64,000 bases of DNA from Pseudoxanthomonas beigongshangi (GTDB lineage: Bacteria > Pseudomonadota > Gammaproteobacteria > Xanthomonadales > Xanthomonadaceae): assembly GCF_016820515.1 (NCBI RefSeq), contig NZ_JADHDV010000006.1, positions 62,001 through 126,000 on the forward strand, in the 5' to 3' direction. Under the pieces are notes generated by a model. It was not told the DNA's origin. It searched no databases and saw nothing but the letters and a program-made list of their open reading frames with translations. Below are positions 8,915 through 17,699 of this stretch, one piece after another. Every line of letters begins with the position of its first letter. Position 1 is the stretch's first letter. The position numbers and the translations under genes were made by a program.

Positions 8915-9709
8915 TCAGCTTCCGGCGGGCATCAACAGCAGCAGGAGCGCGCCGAAAACGATGCGGTAGAAAGCGAAGCCGGTGTAGCGGTGGGACTTGA
9001 TATAGCCCAGCAACCATTTGACGACGATGAAACCGGTCATCGTGGCGGCGGCGAAGGCCAGGCCGACCTCGCCCCAGTTCTCGCTGCCGATGGCGCCGTC
9101 CTTGACCAGTTCCAGGAAGGCGTAGCTGCTGGCCGCGAACATGGTGGGGATGCCCACCAGGAACACGAACTCGGTGGCCGACGAACGCCGGCTGGTGCCG
9201 GCCAGCATCGCCATGAAAATGGCCGCGGCCGAACGCGAGGTGCCGGGAAACACGCCCGCCACGACCTGCGCCAGGCCCACCAGCACCGCCACCTTCCAGG
9301 TGATGTTGGGCTGGTCGCCGCGCTTGCCGGCGAAATGCTCGGCCACCAGCATCCACACGCCGCCGATGATCAGCGCCCAGGCGATCGGGGTCAGGGTTTC
9401 GGGCAGTTCCCAGCCGGCCAGCCGCACCGGCAGGCCGACCAGGGCGGTGACCAGGAAGGCGGTGATGATCTTGGCGATGTAGTCGCGGTTGGCCGGTTCG
9501 CGCCAGCCGCGGGCCAGTTCCCACAGGCGATCGCGGAACACCAGGGTGATGGCGAGGATGGCGCCGGCCTGGATGACGATGTTGAAGAAGTCGGAGCGAT
9601 GGCCGAGCCAGCGCTCGGCGATGAGCAGGTGACCGGTGCTGGAGATGGGCAGGAATTCGGTGATGCCTTCGATGATGCCGAGCAGGAGCGCGGCGAGCAG
9701 GTCGGTCAT
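8915..9709 (-). CDS. uppP: Undecaprenyl-diphosphatase
   Basis: A 264-residue polytopic membrane phosphatase that converts undecaprenyl diphosphate to the monophosphate, recycling the lipid carrier for peptidoglycan and other surface polymers. The two BacA/UppP signatures are present: GIIEGITEFLPISSTGH near the N-terminus and GVFPGTSRSAAAI in the second repeat. About eight hydrophobic segments fit the family. ATG 9709 is chosen because it starts the family N-terminus (MTDLLAALLLG). It is divergent from glnA across a 212-bp regulatory interval. Confidence 0.95.
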   Translation of the reverse strand: MTDLLAALLLGIIEGITEFLPISSTGHLLIAERWLGHRSDFFNIVIQAGAILAITLVFRDRLWELARGWREPANRDYIAKIITAFLVTALVGLPVRLAGWELPETLTPIAWALIIGGVWMLVAEHFAGKRGDQPNITWKVAVLVGLAQVVAGVFPGTSRSAAAIFMAMLAGTSRRSSATEFVFLVGIPTMFAASSYAFLELVKDGAIGSENWGEVGLAFAAATMTGFIVVKWLLGYIKSHRYTGFAFYRIVFGALLLLLMPAGS

Positions 9710-9757
9710 GGGACGCGGACAGGTGGGCGGGAAGCGACAAGGATAGAGGATTCCCGA

Positions 9758-9774
9758 TGTCACATATTGGTGCG
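9758..9774. promoter_or_regulatory. Possible second, weaker NtrC site upstream of glnA
   Basis: The right half GGTGCG is good, but the left half TGTCAC matches only half of TGCACC. Its centre is 31 bp (about three helical turns) upstream of the strong site, like the paired sites of enteric glnA. Confidence 0.35.
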
Positions 9775-9788
9775 TTGTTTGCCAAGTT

Positions 9789-9805
9789 GGCACCACAAAG
9801 GTGCA
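9789..9805. promoter_or_regulatory. NtrC binding site upstream of glnA
   Basis: GGCACC-ACAAA-GGTGCA matches the NtrC consensus TGCACY-N5-RGTGCA at all but the first base. It lies about 97 bp upstream of the predicted sigma-54 start, as expected for an enhancer. Confidence 0.8.
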
Positions 9806-9866
9806 TTCCGCCAATGCGAGGTGAATTTCAGTCCTTTAAAAACAATCGCTTATCGGATTCCTTGGG

Positions 9867-9883
9867 TTGGCACACTGTTTGCT
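9867..9883 (+). promoter_or_regulatory. Sigma-54 promoter of glnA
   Basis: TTGGCAC-ACTGT-TTGCT matches the -24/-12 consensus YTGGCAC-N5-TTGCW with correct GG-GC spacing. The start would be near 9894, about 28 nt before the glnA ATG. Confidence 0.85.
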
Positions 9884-9921
9884 GAAGAGAAGGCACGTTC
9901 CTACCAACCCGAGGTTCCAAG

Positions 9922-11331
9922 ATGTCTGCGGACAATGTTGAAAAGCTGATCAAGGACAACAAGGTCGAGTTCGTCGACCTGCGTTTCGCGGACGTCCGCG
10001 GCGTGCAGCATCACGTCACCTTCCCGGTCAACATCGTGGAGCCCTCGCTGTTCGAGGACGGCAAGATGTTCGACGGCAGCTCGATCGCCGGCTGGAAGGG
10101 CATCAACGAATCCGACATGGTGCTGCTGCCCGACGCCAGCACCGCCTTCCTGGACCCGTTCACCGCCGATCCGACCATCGTGCTGACCTGCGACGTGCTG
10201 GATCCGGCCACCATGCAGGGTTATTCGCGCTGCCCGCGCGGCGTCGCCAAGCGCGCCGAGGCCTACCTGAAGTCCAGCGGCATCGCCGACCAGGCGTTCT
10301 TCGGCCCGGAACCGGAATTCTTCATCTTCGACTCCGTGCGCTACGCCAATGAAATGGGCCACACCTTCTTCAAGATCGATTCCGAGGAAGCGGCCTGGAA
10401 CAGCGGCACCAAGTACGAGGGCGGCAACAGTGGCTATCGTCCGGGCGTGAAGGGTGGCTACTTCCCGGTCGCCCCGGCCGACACCCTGCACGACATCCGC
10501 GCCGAAATGTGCAAGACCCTGGAGCAGGTCGGCATCGAAGTCGAAGTGCACCACCACGAAGTCGCCACCGCCGGCCAGTGCGAAATCGGCACCAAGTTCA
10601 ACTCGCTGGTCAAGAAGGCCGACGAGCTGCTGACGATGAAGTACATCATCAAGAACGTGGCCTTCCGCAACGGCAAGACCGCCACTTTCATGCCCAAGCC
10701 GATCGTCGGCGACAACGGCAGCGGCATGCACGTGCACCAGTCGCTGGCCAAGGGCGGCACCAACCTGTTCTCCGGCGACGGCTACGGCGGCCTGTCGCAG
10801 ATGGCGCTGTGGTACATCGGCGGCATCTTCAAGCACGCCCGCGCGATCAACGCCTTCACCAACTCGGGCACCAACAGCTACAAGCGCCTGGTGCCGGGCT
10901 TCGAGGCGCCGGTGATGCTGGCTTATTCGGCCCGCAACCGTTCGGCTTCCTGCCGCATTCCGTGGGTGTCCAACCCGAAGGCGCGCCGCATCGAGATCCG
11001 TTTCCCGGATCCGCTGCAGACCGGCTACCTGACCTTCGCCGCGCTGATGATGGCCGGCCTGGACGGCATCAGGAACCAGATCGATCCGGGCGCGCCCAGC
11101 GACAAGGATCTGTACGACCTGCCGCCGGAAGAAGAGAAGAACATCCCGCAGGTCTGCTCCAGCCTCGACCAGGCGCTGGAAGCGCTGGACAAGGACCGCG
11201 ACTTCCTCAAGGCCGGCGGCGTGTTCAGCGACGACTTCATCGATGGCTACATCGCGCTGAAGATGCAGGAAGTGACCAAGTTCCGCGCGGCCACGCACCC
11301 GCTGGAATACCAGCTGTACTACGGCAACTGA
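9922..11331 (+). CDS. glnA: Glutamine synthetase, type I (adenylylatable)
   Basis: A 469-residue GSI-beta glutamine synthetase, making glutamine from glutamate, ammonia and ATP in the cytoplasm as a dodecamer. Clear blocks are [13 protein letters not shown] (N-terminal beta-grasp), [11 protein letters not shown], the ATP-site [16 protein letters not shown], and NRSASCRIP. The adenylylation loop LYDLPPEE is intact with the target at Tyr398, so GlnE-type covalent control is expected. Upstream lie a sigma-54 promoter and an NtrC enhancer. It heads the nitrogen block glnA-glnK-amtB-ntrBC and is followed by a large stem-loop. Confidence 0.98.
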   Translation: MSADNVEKLIKDNKVEFVDLRFADVRGVQHHVTFPVNIVEPSLFEDGKMFDGSSIAGWKGINESDMVLLPDASTAFLDPFTADPTIVLTCDVLDPATMQGYSRCPRGVAKRAEAYLKSSGIADQAFFGPEPEFFIFDSVRYANEMGHTFFKIDSEEAAWNSGTKYEGGNSGYRPGVKGGYFPVAPADTLHDIRAEMCKTLEQVGIEVEVHHHEVATAGQCEIGTKFNSLVKKADELLTMKYIIKNVAFRNGKTATFMPKPIVGDNGSGMHVHQSLAKGGTNLFSGDGYGGLSQMALWYIGGIFKHARAINAFTNSGTNSYKRLVPGFEAPVMLAYSARNRSASCRIPWVSNPKARRIEIRFPDPLQTGYLTFAALMMAGLDGIRNQIDPGAPSDKDLYDLPPEEEKNIPQVCSSLDQALEALDKDRDFLKAGGVFSDDFIDGYIALKMQEVTKFRAATHPLEYQLYYGN

Positions 11332-11337
11332 GCAACC

Positions 11338-11382
11338 GCGGCGATGGCGACGGAATCCCCTCCCACCCGTCGCCATCGCCGC
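11338..11382 (+). terminator. Large stem-loop after glnA (no T run)
   Basis: A perfect 16-bp stem (11338-11353 with 11367-11382) around a 13-nt loop begins 7 bp after the stop codon. No poly-T follows, so it may stabilise the 3' end or act with Rho rather than be a classic terminator. Confidence 0.5.
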
Positions 11383-11483
11383 ACCTCGACCCGGCTGGGG
11401 AGCCGGGGAGCCGCACCGCTTCAAGGAGATCGCAACACCGGCAACACAGGGGAACGCAACACAGAGCAACACAGGAGAGAACC

Positions 11484-12006
<523 letters not shown>

Positions 12007-12021
12007 CACTCGGAGCCCCAC

Positions 12022-13500
12022 ATGAAGACTCGACTGTTCGACGGGTGGAAAGCCCGTGCGCAAGCGTTGTGCCTGGCCGCCGTATGCGGCGTGATGACGA
12101 TGGGGTTCGCGGCCGGCGTTTCGGCCCAGGATCCGGCGCCCGCGCCGGCATCCGCATCGGCGCAGGAAACCGCGGCACCGGCCGCCACCGAAGTTGTGGC
12201 GCCGGTCGCCGAAACCACGCCCGCAGCCACCGCGTCCGCCGAAGCCGCTCCGGCCGCCGAAGCCGCACCGGTGGTGGAAAAGGGCGACGTCGCCTGGATG
12301 CTCACCTCCACCCTGCTGGTGCTGCTGATGGTGGTGCCGGGCCTGGCGCTGTTCTACGGCGGCATGGTGCGTTCGAAGAACGTGCTGTCGGTGCTGATCC
12401 AGGTCGCCACCGTGTTCTCGCTGCTGGTAATCCTGTGGGTGTTCTACGGTTACAGCCTGGCGTTCTCGGGCGAGGGACCGTGGATCGGCAATCTCGACAA
12501 GGCGCTGCTGAAAGGCGTGACGCTGGAATCGCTGGCGGCGACCTTCAGTGCCGGCGTGAGCCTGCCGGAGTACGTGTTCGTCGCGTTCCAGGCGACCTTC
12601 GCCGGCATCACCGGCGCGCTGATCGTCGGTGCGTTTGCCGAACGGGCCAAGTTCGCCGCGGTCGTGCTGTTCTCGGTGCTGTGGTTCACCTTCGGCTACC
12701 TGCCGCTGGCGCACATGGTGTGGGCCGCGGGCGGATTCCTGTTCGAGAAAGGCGCGCTGGATTTCGCCGGCGGCACCGTGGTGCACATCAATGCGGGCAT
12801 CGCCGGCCTGGTCGGTGCCTACTTCGTCGGCCGTCGCGTGGGCTTCGGGCGTGAGGCGCTGAAGCCACACAACGTGACCTTCACCTTCGTCGGCGCCTCG
12901 CTGCTGTGGGTGGGCTGGTTCGGCTTCAACGCCGGTTCCAACCTGGAAGCCAATGCCGGCGCGGCGCTGGCCTTCCTCAACACCCTGCTAGCCACCGCCG
13001 CGGCGATTCTGGGCTGGGCGGCGACCGAGAAGTTCACCAAGGGCAAGTCCTCGGCGCTGGGCGTGGCGTCCGGCGCGGTCGCCGGCCTGGTCGGTATTAC
13101 CCCGGCGTGCGGCACGGTCGGACCGTTCGGCGCGATCGTCATCGGCCTGGCCGCCGGCGTGATCTGCGTGTGGGGCGTGAATGGCCTCAAGCGCCTGCTG
13201 GGCGCGGACGACAGCCTGGACGTGTTTGGCGTGCATGGCCTGGGCGGCATCGTCGGCGCGATCCTCACCGGCGTGTTCAGCGCCGCCTCGCTGGGCGGGG
13301 TGAAGGGCGAGGGTTACGACATCGCCAGCCAGGTCGGCATCCAGGCGTTGGGCGTCGGCATCACCATCGTCTGGATTGGCGTGGTGTCGGTGGTCTCGTT
13401 CCTGATCGCCAAGCTGGTGTTCGGCCTGCGGGTGGCCGAGGAAGCCGAGCGCGAGGGCCTGGATATCACGTCCCACGGCGAATCGGCCTACGAGGCCTGA
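12022..13500 (+). CDS. amtB: Ammonium transporter
   Basis: A 492-residue Amt/Mep/Rh-family channel for ammonium uptake across the inner membrane. A cleavable signal peptide (cleavage near VSAQ, residue 36) is followed by an unusually long Ala/Pro/Glu-rich periplasmic segment of about 50 residues before the first helix. Family blocks include VPGLALFYGGMVRSKN, the His-lined pore regions (PLAHMVWAAGGFL and DVFGVHGLGGIVGAI) and DFAGGTVVHINAG. About 11 helices fit the family. It follows glnK by 15 bp, which it partners physically. The cytoplasmic tail ends SAYEA. Confidence 0.96.
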   Translation: MKTRLFDGWKARAQALCLAAVCGVMTMGFAAGVSAQDPAPAPASASAQETAAPAATEVVAPVAETTPAATASAEAAPAAEAAPVVEKGDVAWMLTSTLLVLLMVVPGLALFYGGMVRSKNVLSVLIQVATVFSLLVILWVFYGYSLAFSGEGPWIGNLDKALLKGVTLESLAATFSAGVSLPEYVFVAFQATFAGITGALIVGAFAERAKFAAVVLFSVLWFTFGYLPLAHMVWAAGGFLFEKGALDFAGGTVVHINAGIAGLVGAYFVGRRVGFGREALKPHNVTFTFVGASLLWVGWFGFNAGSNLEANAGAALAFLNTLLATAAAILGWAATEKFTKGKSSALGVASGAVAGLVGITPACGTVGPFGAIVIGLAAGVICVWGVNGLKRLLGADDSLDVFGVHGLGGIVGAILTGVFSAASLGGVKGEGYDIASQVGIQALGVGITIVWIGVVSVVSFLIAKLVFGLRVAEEAEREGLDITSHGESAYEA

Positions 13501-13521
13501 TTCCCGCCACCGGGCCGGCTT

Positions 13522-13538
13522 TGCACTAAACTGGTGCA
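13522..13538. promoter_or_regulatory. NtrC operator directly abutting the ntrB start
   Basis: TGCACT-AAACT-GGTGCA is a complete match to TGCACY-N5-RGTGCA and ends on the base before ATG 13539. Its centre contains TAAACT, a plausible -10 hexamer, so bound NtrC would block a local ntrBC promoter, as at enteric glnL. Confidence 0.75.
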
Positions 13539-14615
13539 ATGCCGGCCCCGGTGACTTTCCCCATGTTTCCCGCACCCGCTCCCGATGCGCTCAGCACGCC
13601 GGTGGCCTGGGCCGATGCCGGCGGCCACATCGCCGGGGTCAACGCGGCGTTCGCCCGCTGGCTGGGCGTCAGCGCCCGGCGCCTGCAGGGACAGCCACTG
13701 GCGGCACTGGAAATGGAGGGTGACGCGATGGCGCGTTTCCTGGAAAACACCGATCACGACGTGCTGCGCCTGCACCGCATGGCGCTGGGCATGCCGGGCG
13801 GCGAGGCGCCGCGCTTCGCCGAGGGCTGGCTGTCGCGGCTGGACGGCGGCGGCTGGCTGCTGGAGGCGCACCCGGTGGACGAATTCCCGGCCCCGGATCC
13901 GACCCAGGTGCTGCCGAGCGCCCTGGGCGCCGCGCTCAAGGGGCTGGCACATGAACTGCGCAACCCGCTCGCCGGCCTGAAGGGCGCCGCGCAACTGCTG
14001 GCGCGGCGGGCCGGGCAGCGCACCGACAATGAGGACGAGCGCGAACTGATCGACCTGATCGAATCGGAAATCGGTCGCCTCAACACCCTGCTGGATCAGT
14101 TGCTGTCGCCGGCGCCGCAGCGGCCGCATGCGCCGCTGAACATCCATGCGGTGCTGGAGCGCGTGTTGCGTCTGGCCGAAACCGAGGGCGGCTGGTCGGT
14201 GCGCCTGCAACGCGACTACGACCCCAGCCTGCCGGAACTGCCCGGCGATGCGGACCGGCTGACCCAGGCGGTCTGGAACCTGGTGCGCAACGCGATCCAG
14301 GCCGGCGCCGCCAGCGTCGTGCTGCGCACGCGGGTGGAACATGGCCTGCGCATCCACGATCACCTGCACACGATGGCGCTGCGCGTGGAAATCATCGATG
14401 ACGGCCGTGGCGTGCCCGAGGAACTGGCCGAACACCTGTTCCTGCCGCTGGTCAGCGGGCGCGCCGAAGGCAGCGGGCTGGGCCTGGCGCTGGCCCAGCA
14501 GGTGGCGCGCGAACATCGCGGCACCCTGACCTACCGTTCGCGTCCCGGCCATACCGTTTTCACCCTGCTGTTGCCGCCGGGGAGCGACGAGGAAGAGGAA
14601 CGCCATGTCCACTGA
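13539..14615 (+). CDS. ntrB: Nitrogen regulation sensor histidine kinase NtrB
   Basis: A 358-residue cytoplasmic kinase with the NtrB plan: an N-terminal PAS domain (about residues 10-120), a HisKA domain with phospho-acceptor His138 in LAHELRNPLAGLKGAAQ, and an HATPase domain with N box NLVRNAIQAGA, IIDDGRGVPEEL and GSGLGLALAQQV. It phosphorylates or dephosphorylates NtrC depending on P-II. There is no membrane segment. ATG 13539 lies exactly 6 nt after a -10-like hexamer, suggesting a leaderless mRNA; ATG 13563 in frame is an alternative. It overlaps ntrC by 11 bp. Confidence 0.94.
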   Translation: MPAPVTFPMFPAPAPDALSTPVAWADAGGHIAGVNAAFARWLGVSARRLQGQPLAALEMEGDAMARFLENTDHDVLRLHRMALGMPGGEAPRFAEGWLSRLDGGGWLLEAHPVDEFPAPDPTQVLPSALGAALKGLAHELRNPLAGLKGAAQLLARRAGQRTDNEDERELIDLIESEIGRLNTLLDQLLSPAPQRPHAPLNIHAVLERVLRLAETEGGWSVRLQRDYDPSLPELPGDADRLTQAVWNLVRNAIQAGAASVVLRTRVEHGLRIHDHLHTMALRVEIIDDGRGVPEELAEHLFLPLVSGRAEGSGLGLALAQQVAREHRGTLTYRSRPGHTVFTLLLPPGSDEEEERHVH

Positions 14616-16044
14616 CAGCGCCACGCCCCATCTGCAACGCATCTGGGTGGTCGACGACGACCGCTCGGTGCGCTTCGTCCTTGCCACCGCGCTACGCGAC
14701 GCGGGCTACGACGTGGATGGTTTCGACAGCGCCGCCGCGGCGTTGCAGGCATTGGGCGCGCGTGGCGCGCCGGACCTGCTGTTCACCGATGTGCGCATGC
14801 CCGGCGACGATGGGCTGGTGCTGCTGGACAAGCTCAAGGCCACGCATCCGCAATTGCCGGTCATCGTGATGTCGGCCTACACCGACGTCGCCAGCACTGC
14901 CGGCGCGTTCCGCGGCGGCGCGCACGAGTTCCTGTCCAAGCCCTTCGATCTCGACGATGCCGTCGCCCTGGCTGCGCGCGCGCTGCCGGATGCCGAGCAG
15001 GATGTCTCCGCGGCCATGGAACCGGCCGGTTCCGTGCCGGGCCCGCCCCGCCTGATTGGCGACACCCCGGCGATGCGCGCGCTGTTCCGCGCGATCGGGC
15101 GGCTGGCGCAGGCGCCGCTGTCGGTGCTGATCAATGGCGAAACCGGTACCGGCAAGGAACTGGTCGCGCGCGCGCTGCACCAGGAATCGCCGCGTGCGCG
15201 CAAGCCGTTCGTCGCGCTCAACACCGCCGCGATTCCCGCCGAACTGCTGGAGAGCGAATTGTTCGGCCACGAGGCCGGCGCCTTCACCGGAGCGCAGAAA
15301 CGCCACATCGGCCGCTTCGAGCAGGCCGACGGCGGCACCTTGTTCCTGGACGAAATCGGCGACATGCCGCTGCCCCTGCAGACCCGCTTGCTGCGCGTGC
15401 TCGCCGAGGGTGAATTCTTCCGCGTGGGCGGGCGTGAGCTCATCCGGGTCGATGTGCGGGTGATCGCCGCGACCCATCAGCATCTGGAAACGCTGGTCGC
15501 CGAAGGCCGTTTCCGTGCCGACCTGCTGCACCGCCTCGACGTGGTGCGCCTGCAGTTGCCACCATTGCGCGAACGCCTGGCCGACGTGCCGCAGCTGGCC
15601 GACAACTTCCTGGCCGCCGCCACCCGCAAGCTGGACATCGCGCCCAAGCGCTTCTCGCACGCGGCGCAGGTGCAGTTGCAGTCGTATGCCTGGCCCGGCA
15701 ACGTCCGCGAACTGGAAAACGTGTGCTGGCGATTGGCGGCGCTCGCGCCGGGCGATGTCATCAGCGGCGCCGATCTGGAAGCGGTGTTGCCGCGTGGTGG
15801 AATCCGCAATCCGCCGGCCACCTCCGCGGGCGAATGGGACGAAGCCTTGGCCGGCTGGGCCCGCGCGCGCCTGGTCGAAGGCGCCGATGGCCTGCACGCC
15901 GAGGCGCGCGAACGCTTCGATCGGACCCTGCTGGAAGTGGCCCTTGAATTCACCCAGGGCCGACGCGCCGAGGCCGCGTCGCGGCTGGGCGTGGGGCGCA
16001 ACACGGTGACGCGCAAGCTGGGCCCGGGACGCAAGCGGCGCTGA
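14605..16044 (+). CDS. ntrC: Nitrogen regulation response regulator NtrC (sigma-54 activator)
   Basis: A 479-residue enhancer-binding protein. The receiver domain has the acidic pair in VVDDDRS and phospho-acceptor Asp62 in FTDVRMPG. The AAA+ domain has Walker A GETGTGKE (178-185) and the sigma-54-contacting GAFTGA loop (225-230), and the C-terminus ends in a Fis-type helix-turn-helix (AEAASRLGVGRNTVTRKLG). It activates sigma-54 promoters under nitrogen limitation; two matching sites lie in this window, before glnA and before ntrB. It overlaps ntrB by 11 bp, so the pair is coupled. Confidence 0.96.
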   Translation: MSTDSATPHLQRIWVVDDDRSVRFVLATALRDAGYDVDGFDSAAAALQALGARGAPDLLFTDVRMPGDDGLVLLDKLKATHPQLPVIVMSAYTDVASTAGAFRGGAHEFLSKPFDLDDAVALAARALPDAEQDVSAAMEPAGSVPGPPRLIGDTPAMRALFRAIGRLAQAPLSVLINGETGTGKELVARALHQESPRARKPFVALNTAAIPAELLESELFGHEAGAFTGAQKRHIGRFEQADGGTLFLDEIGDMPLPLQTRLLRVLAEGEFFRVGGRELIRVDVRVIAATHQHLETLVAEGRFRADLLHRLDVVRLQLPPLRERLADVPQLADNFLAAATRKLDIAPKRFSHAAQVQLQSYAWPGNVRELENVCWRLAALAPGDVISGADLEAVLPRGGIRNPPATSAGEWDEALAGWARARLVEGADGLHAEARERFDRTLLEVALEFTQGRRAEAASRLGVGRNTVTRKLGPGRKRR

Positions 16045-16106
16045 ATTCATTGCACCTGAATGAAGCTGAGGTTACGTTTGCGTGCTCACGCTTCCAGGAG
16101 ATCGCC

Positions 16107-16667
16107 ATGCGTACCGCACTGCTCGCCACCGTCACCGCCGTCGCGCTTGCCGCCTGCGGCAGCAACCCGAAGCCGGCGGAACAGCCCGCCGCCCCGGCCG
16201 CCACCAGCACCGCCAAGCAGGGCATCGCGAACCTCGCCTCGGCGTCGGGAAGCCTGGTCAGCGGCAAGATCACGCTGGTGCCGATGGCCGATGGCGCGCA
16301 CCTGACCGGCGAAGTCGGCGGACTGCCGGCCAACAGCGCGCATGGATTCCACGTGCACGAGAAAGGCGATTGCAGCGCGGTGGACGCCAGCAGCGCCGGC
16401 CCGCACTTCAATCCGACCGCGACCACCCACGGCAAGGCCGGCGGTGGCGCGCATCATGCCGGCGACATGGACAATGTCACCGCCAACGCCGAAGGCGTGG
16501 CCCGCATCAACGTGCACCTGACCGGCGTGACTCTCGGCGGCGGCGCGCCCAACGACATCGCCGGGCGGGCACTGATCGTGCACGGCTCGCCGGACGACTA
16601 CACCAGCCAGCCCGCCGGCAACGCCGGCGCGCGCGTGGCCTGCGGGATCATCACCGTCACCCAGTGA
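16107..16667 (+). CDS. sodC: Cu-Zn superoxide dismutase, lipoprotein form
   Basis: A 186-residue periplasmic superoxide dismutase. The signal peptide ends in a lipobox (ALAAC), so it is probably membrane-tethered. The copper and zinc ligands sit in HGFHVHEKGDC, GPHFNP...THG, HHAGDMDN and the ALIVH region; the disulfide partner is the Cys in GARVACGII. It detoxifies extracytoplasmic superoxide. ATG 16107 has caggag 6 nt upstream and gives a proper signal peptide, whereas the longer frame does not. It stands alone; a strong hairpin separates it from the convergent gene. Confidence 0.95.
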   Translation: MRTALLATVTAVALAACGSNPKPAEQPAAPAATSTAKQGIANLASASGSLVSGKITLVPMADGAHLTGEVGGLPANSAHGFHVHEKGDCSAVDASSAGPHFNPTATTHGKAGGGAHHAGDMDNVTANAEGVARINVHLTGVTLGGGAPNDIAGRALIVHGSPDDYTSQPAGNAGARVACGIITVTQ

Positions 16668-16674
16668 CGGTCAG

Positions 16675-16703
16675 GCGGGAACGGCGCAACGCGTCGTTCC
16701 CGC
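16675..16703. terminator. Strong hairpin between convergent sodC and an unknown gene
   Basis: A 13-bp stem with one G-T pair and an AAC loop (16675-16687 with 16691-16703). There is no T run; it may stabilise both 3' ends. Confidence 0.45.
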
Positions 16704-16714
16704 TATCGCCCGGC

Positions 16715-17602
16715 TCAGGGTTGGCCCAGGGCGTCGCGCGGATCCGCATAGCCGGCGCAGTGCGCGAACAGCACCGGAATGCCGTGCGCTTCCAGTACCG
16801 CGGCGAATTGCTGCTGGCGGGCGAGGAAATGGTTGTAGGCGCGCTCCAGCCGTTCTTCGGTGGCTTCCTGCGGCGCGTAGCGCGCACGCCAGGCGGAAGG
16901 CTCGAACAGCGCGATGCGTACTTCGCCGTCCAGGTAGCGCAGCAGCGGCTCCGGCGATGCGTCCAGCCATTCTTCCCGATCCGGCGCGAGCAGCGCGGTC
17001 TCGATGATCGGCCAGAGCGAATCGAGCCCGCCGTGGCCGTACTGCATCGCGGTCATGGCGGCGAGATCATGCAGGGTCAGGTAGCGCGCGTGTTCGATCT
17101 GCGCGCCGAAGGCCTGCTGCGCGAGCAGCGCGGTATCGGCCTGGGCCATGCCGGTCTCCAGCAGGATCGCTTCCAACCGTTCGGCAACTTCGGAAACCGT
17201 ATGGTTCTCGCCGCTGAGCAGGAACGGCAGCACGCGCAGCGGCCCGCCTGCCAGATCGTTCTCGGAGGCGAATGGCAGCGGGACTTCCCCGTGCTCATCC
17301 GCGCCGAAGGCGATCATCCGCGGCCCGCTGTTGCGGCCGGGCGCGCGCTGCTGCAGCTCCTGCAGGCGACGATGCAGCGGCCAGCCCGGGCGCAGCGCCT
17401 CGGCGGGGTCGAAATGCGCCGCGGCCAGGGTCAGATCCAGATCGCGGATGGCGGGCACCAGCGCAGCCAGGTCGCGGCCAATCCGCTCCACCAGCATGGC
17501 GGCGTCGGCAGGCCGCAGCGCGGCCTGCGCAGGGGCGTTTCCGGCGGAGAGTTCCAGCGCCAGGAATCCCTTCACGTCGGCGGTCGTTGCGGATGCGGTC
17601 AT
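16715..17602 (-). CDS. Uncharacterised 295-residue protein
   Basis: I do not recognise this gene. The product is soluble, acidic and Ala/Leu-rich, without signal peptide or membrane segment. Notable stretches are RMIAFGADEHGEVPLPFASE, LSGENHTVSEVAERLEAILLETGM, MTAMQYGHGGLDSLWPIIETALLAP and, near the C-terminus, IPVLFAHCAGYADPRDAL. The codon and GC3 pattern matches the neighbours, so it is a real native gene. It lies convergent to sodC and divergent from the thiolase, with about 97 bp between the start codons. No function is proposed. Confidence 0.75.
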   Translation of the reverse strand: MTASATTADVKGFLALELSAGNAPAQAALRPADAAMLVERIGRDLAALVPAIRDLDLTLAAAHFDPAEALRPGWPLHRRLQELQQRAPGRNSGPRMIAFGADEHGEVPLPFASENDLAGGPLRVLPFLLSGENHTVSEVAERLEAILLETGMAQADTALLAQQAFGAQIEHARYLTLHDLAAMTAMQYGHGGLDSLWPIIETALLAPDREEWLDASPEPLLRYLDGEVRIALFEPSAWRARYAPQEATEERLERAYNHFLARQQQFAAVLEAHGIPVLFAHCAGYADPRDALGQP

Positions 17603-17699
17603 ATCAAGGTTTGGCGGCGATGGAGGGGGGCATTACACTCTCGCATTATGCCTGCCGCCGCCGCGGCTTCCGAACCACCGCACCGTGATGAGGTCCTCC

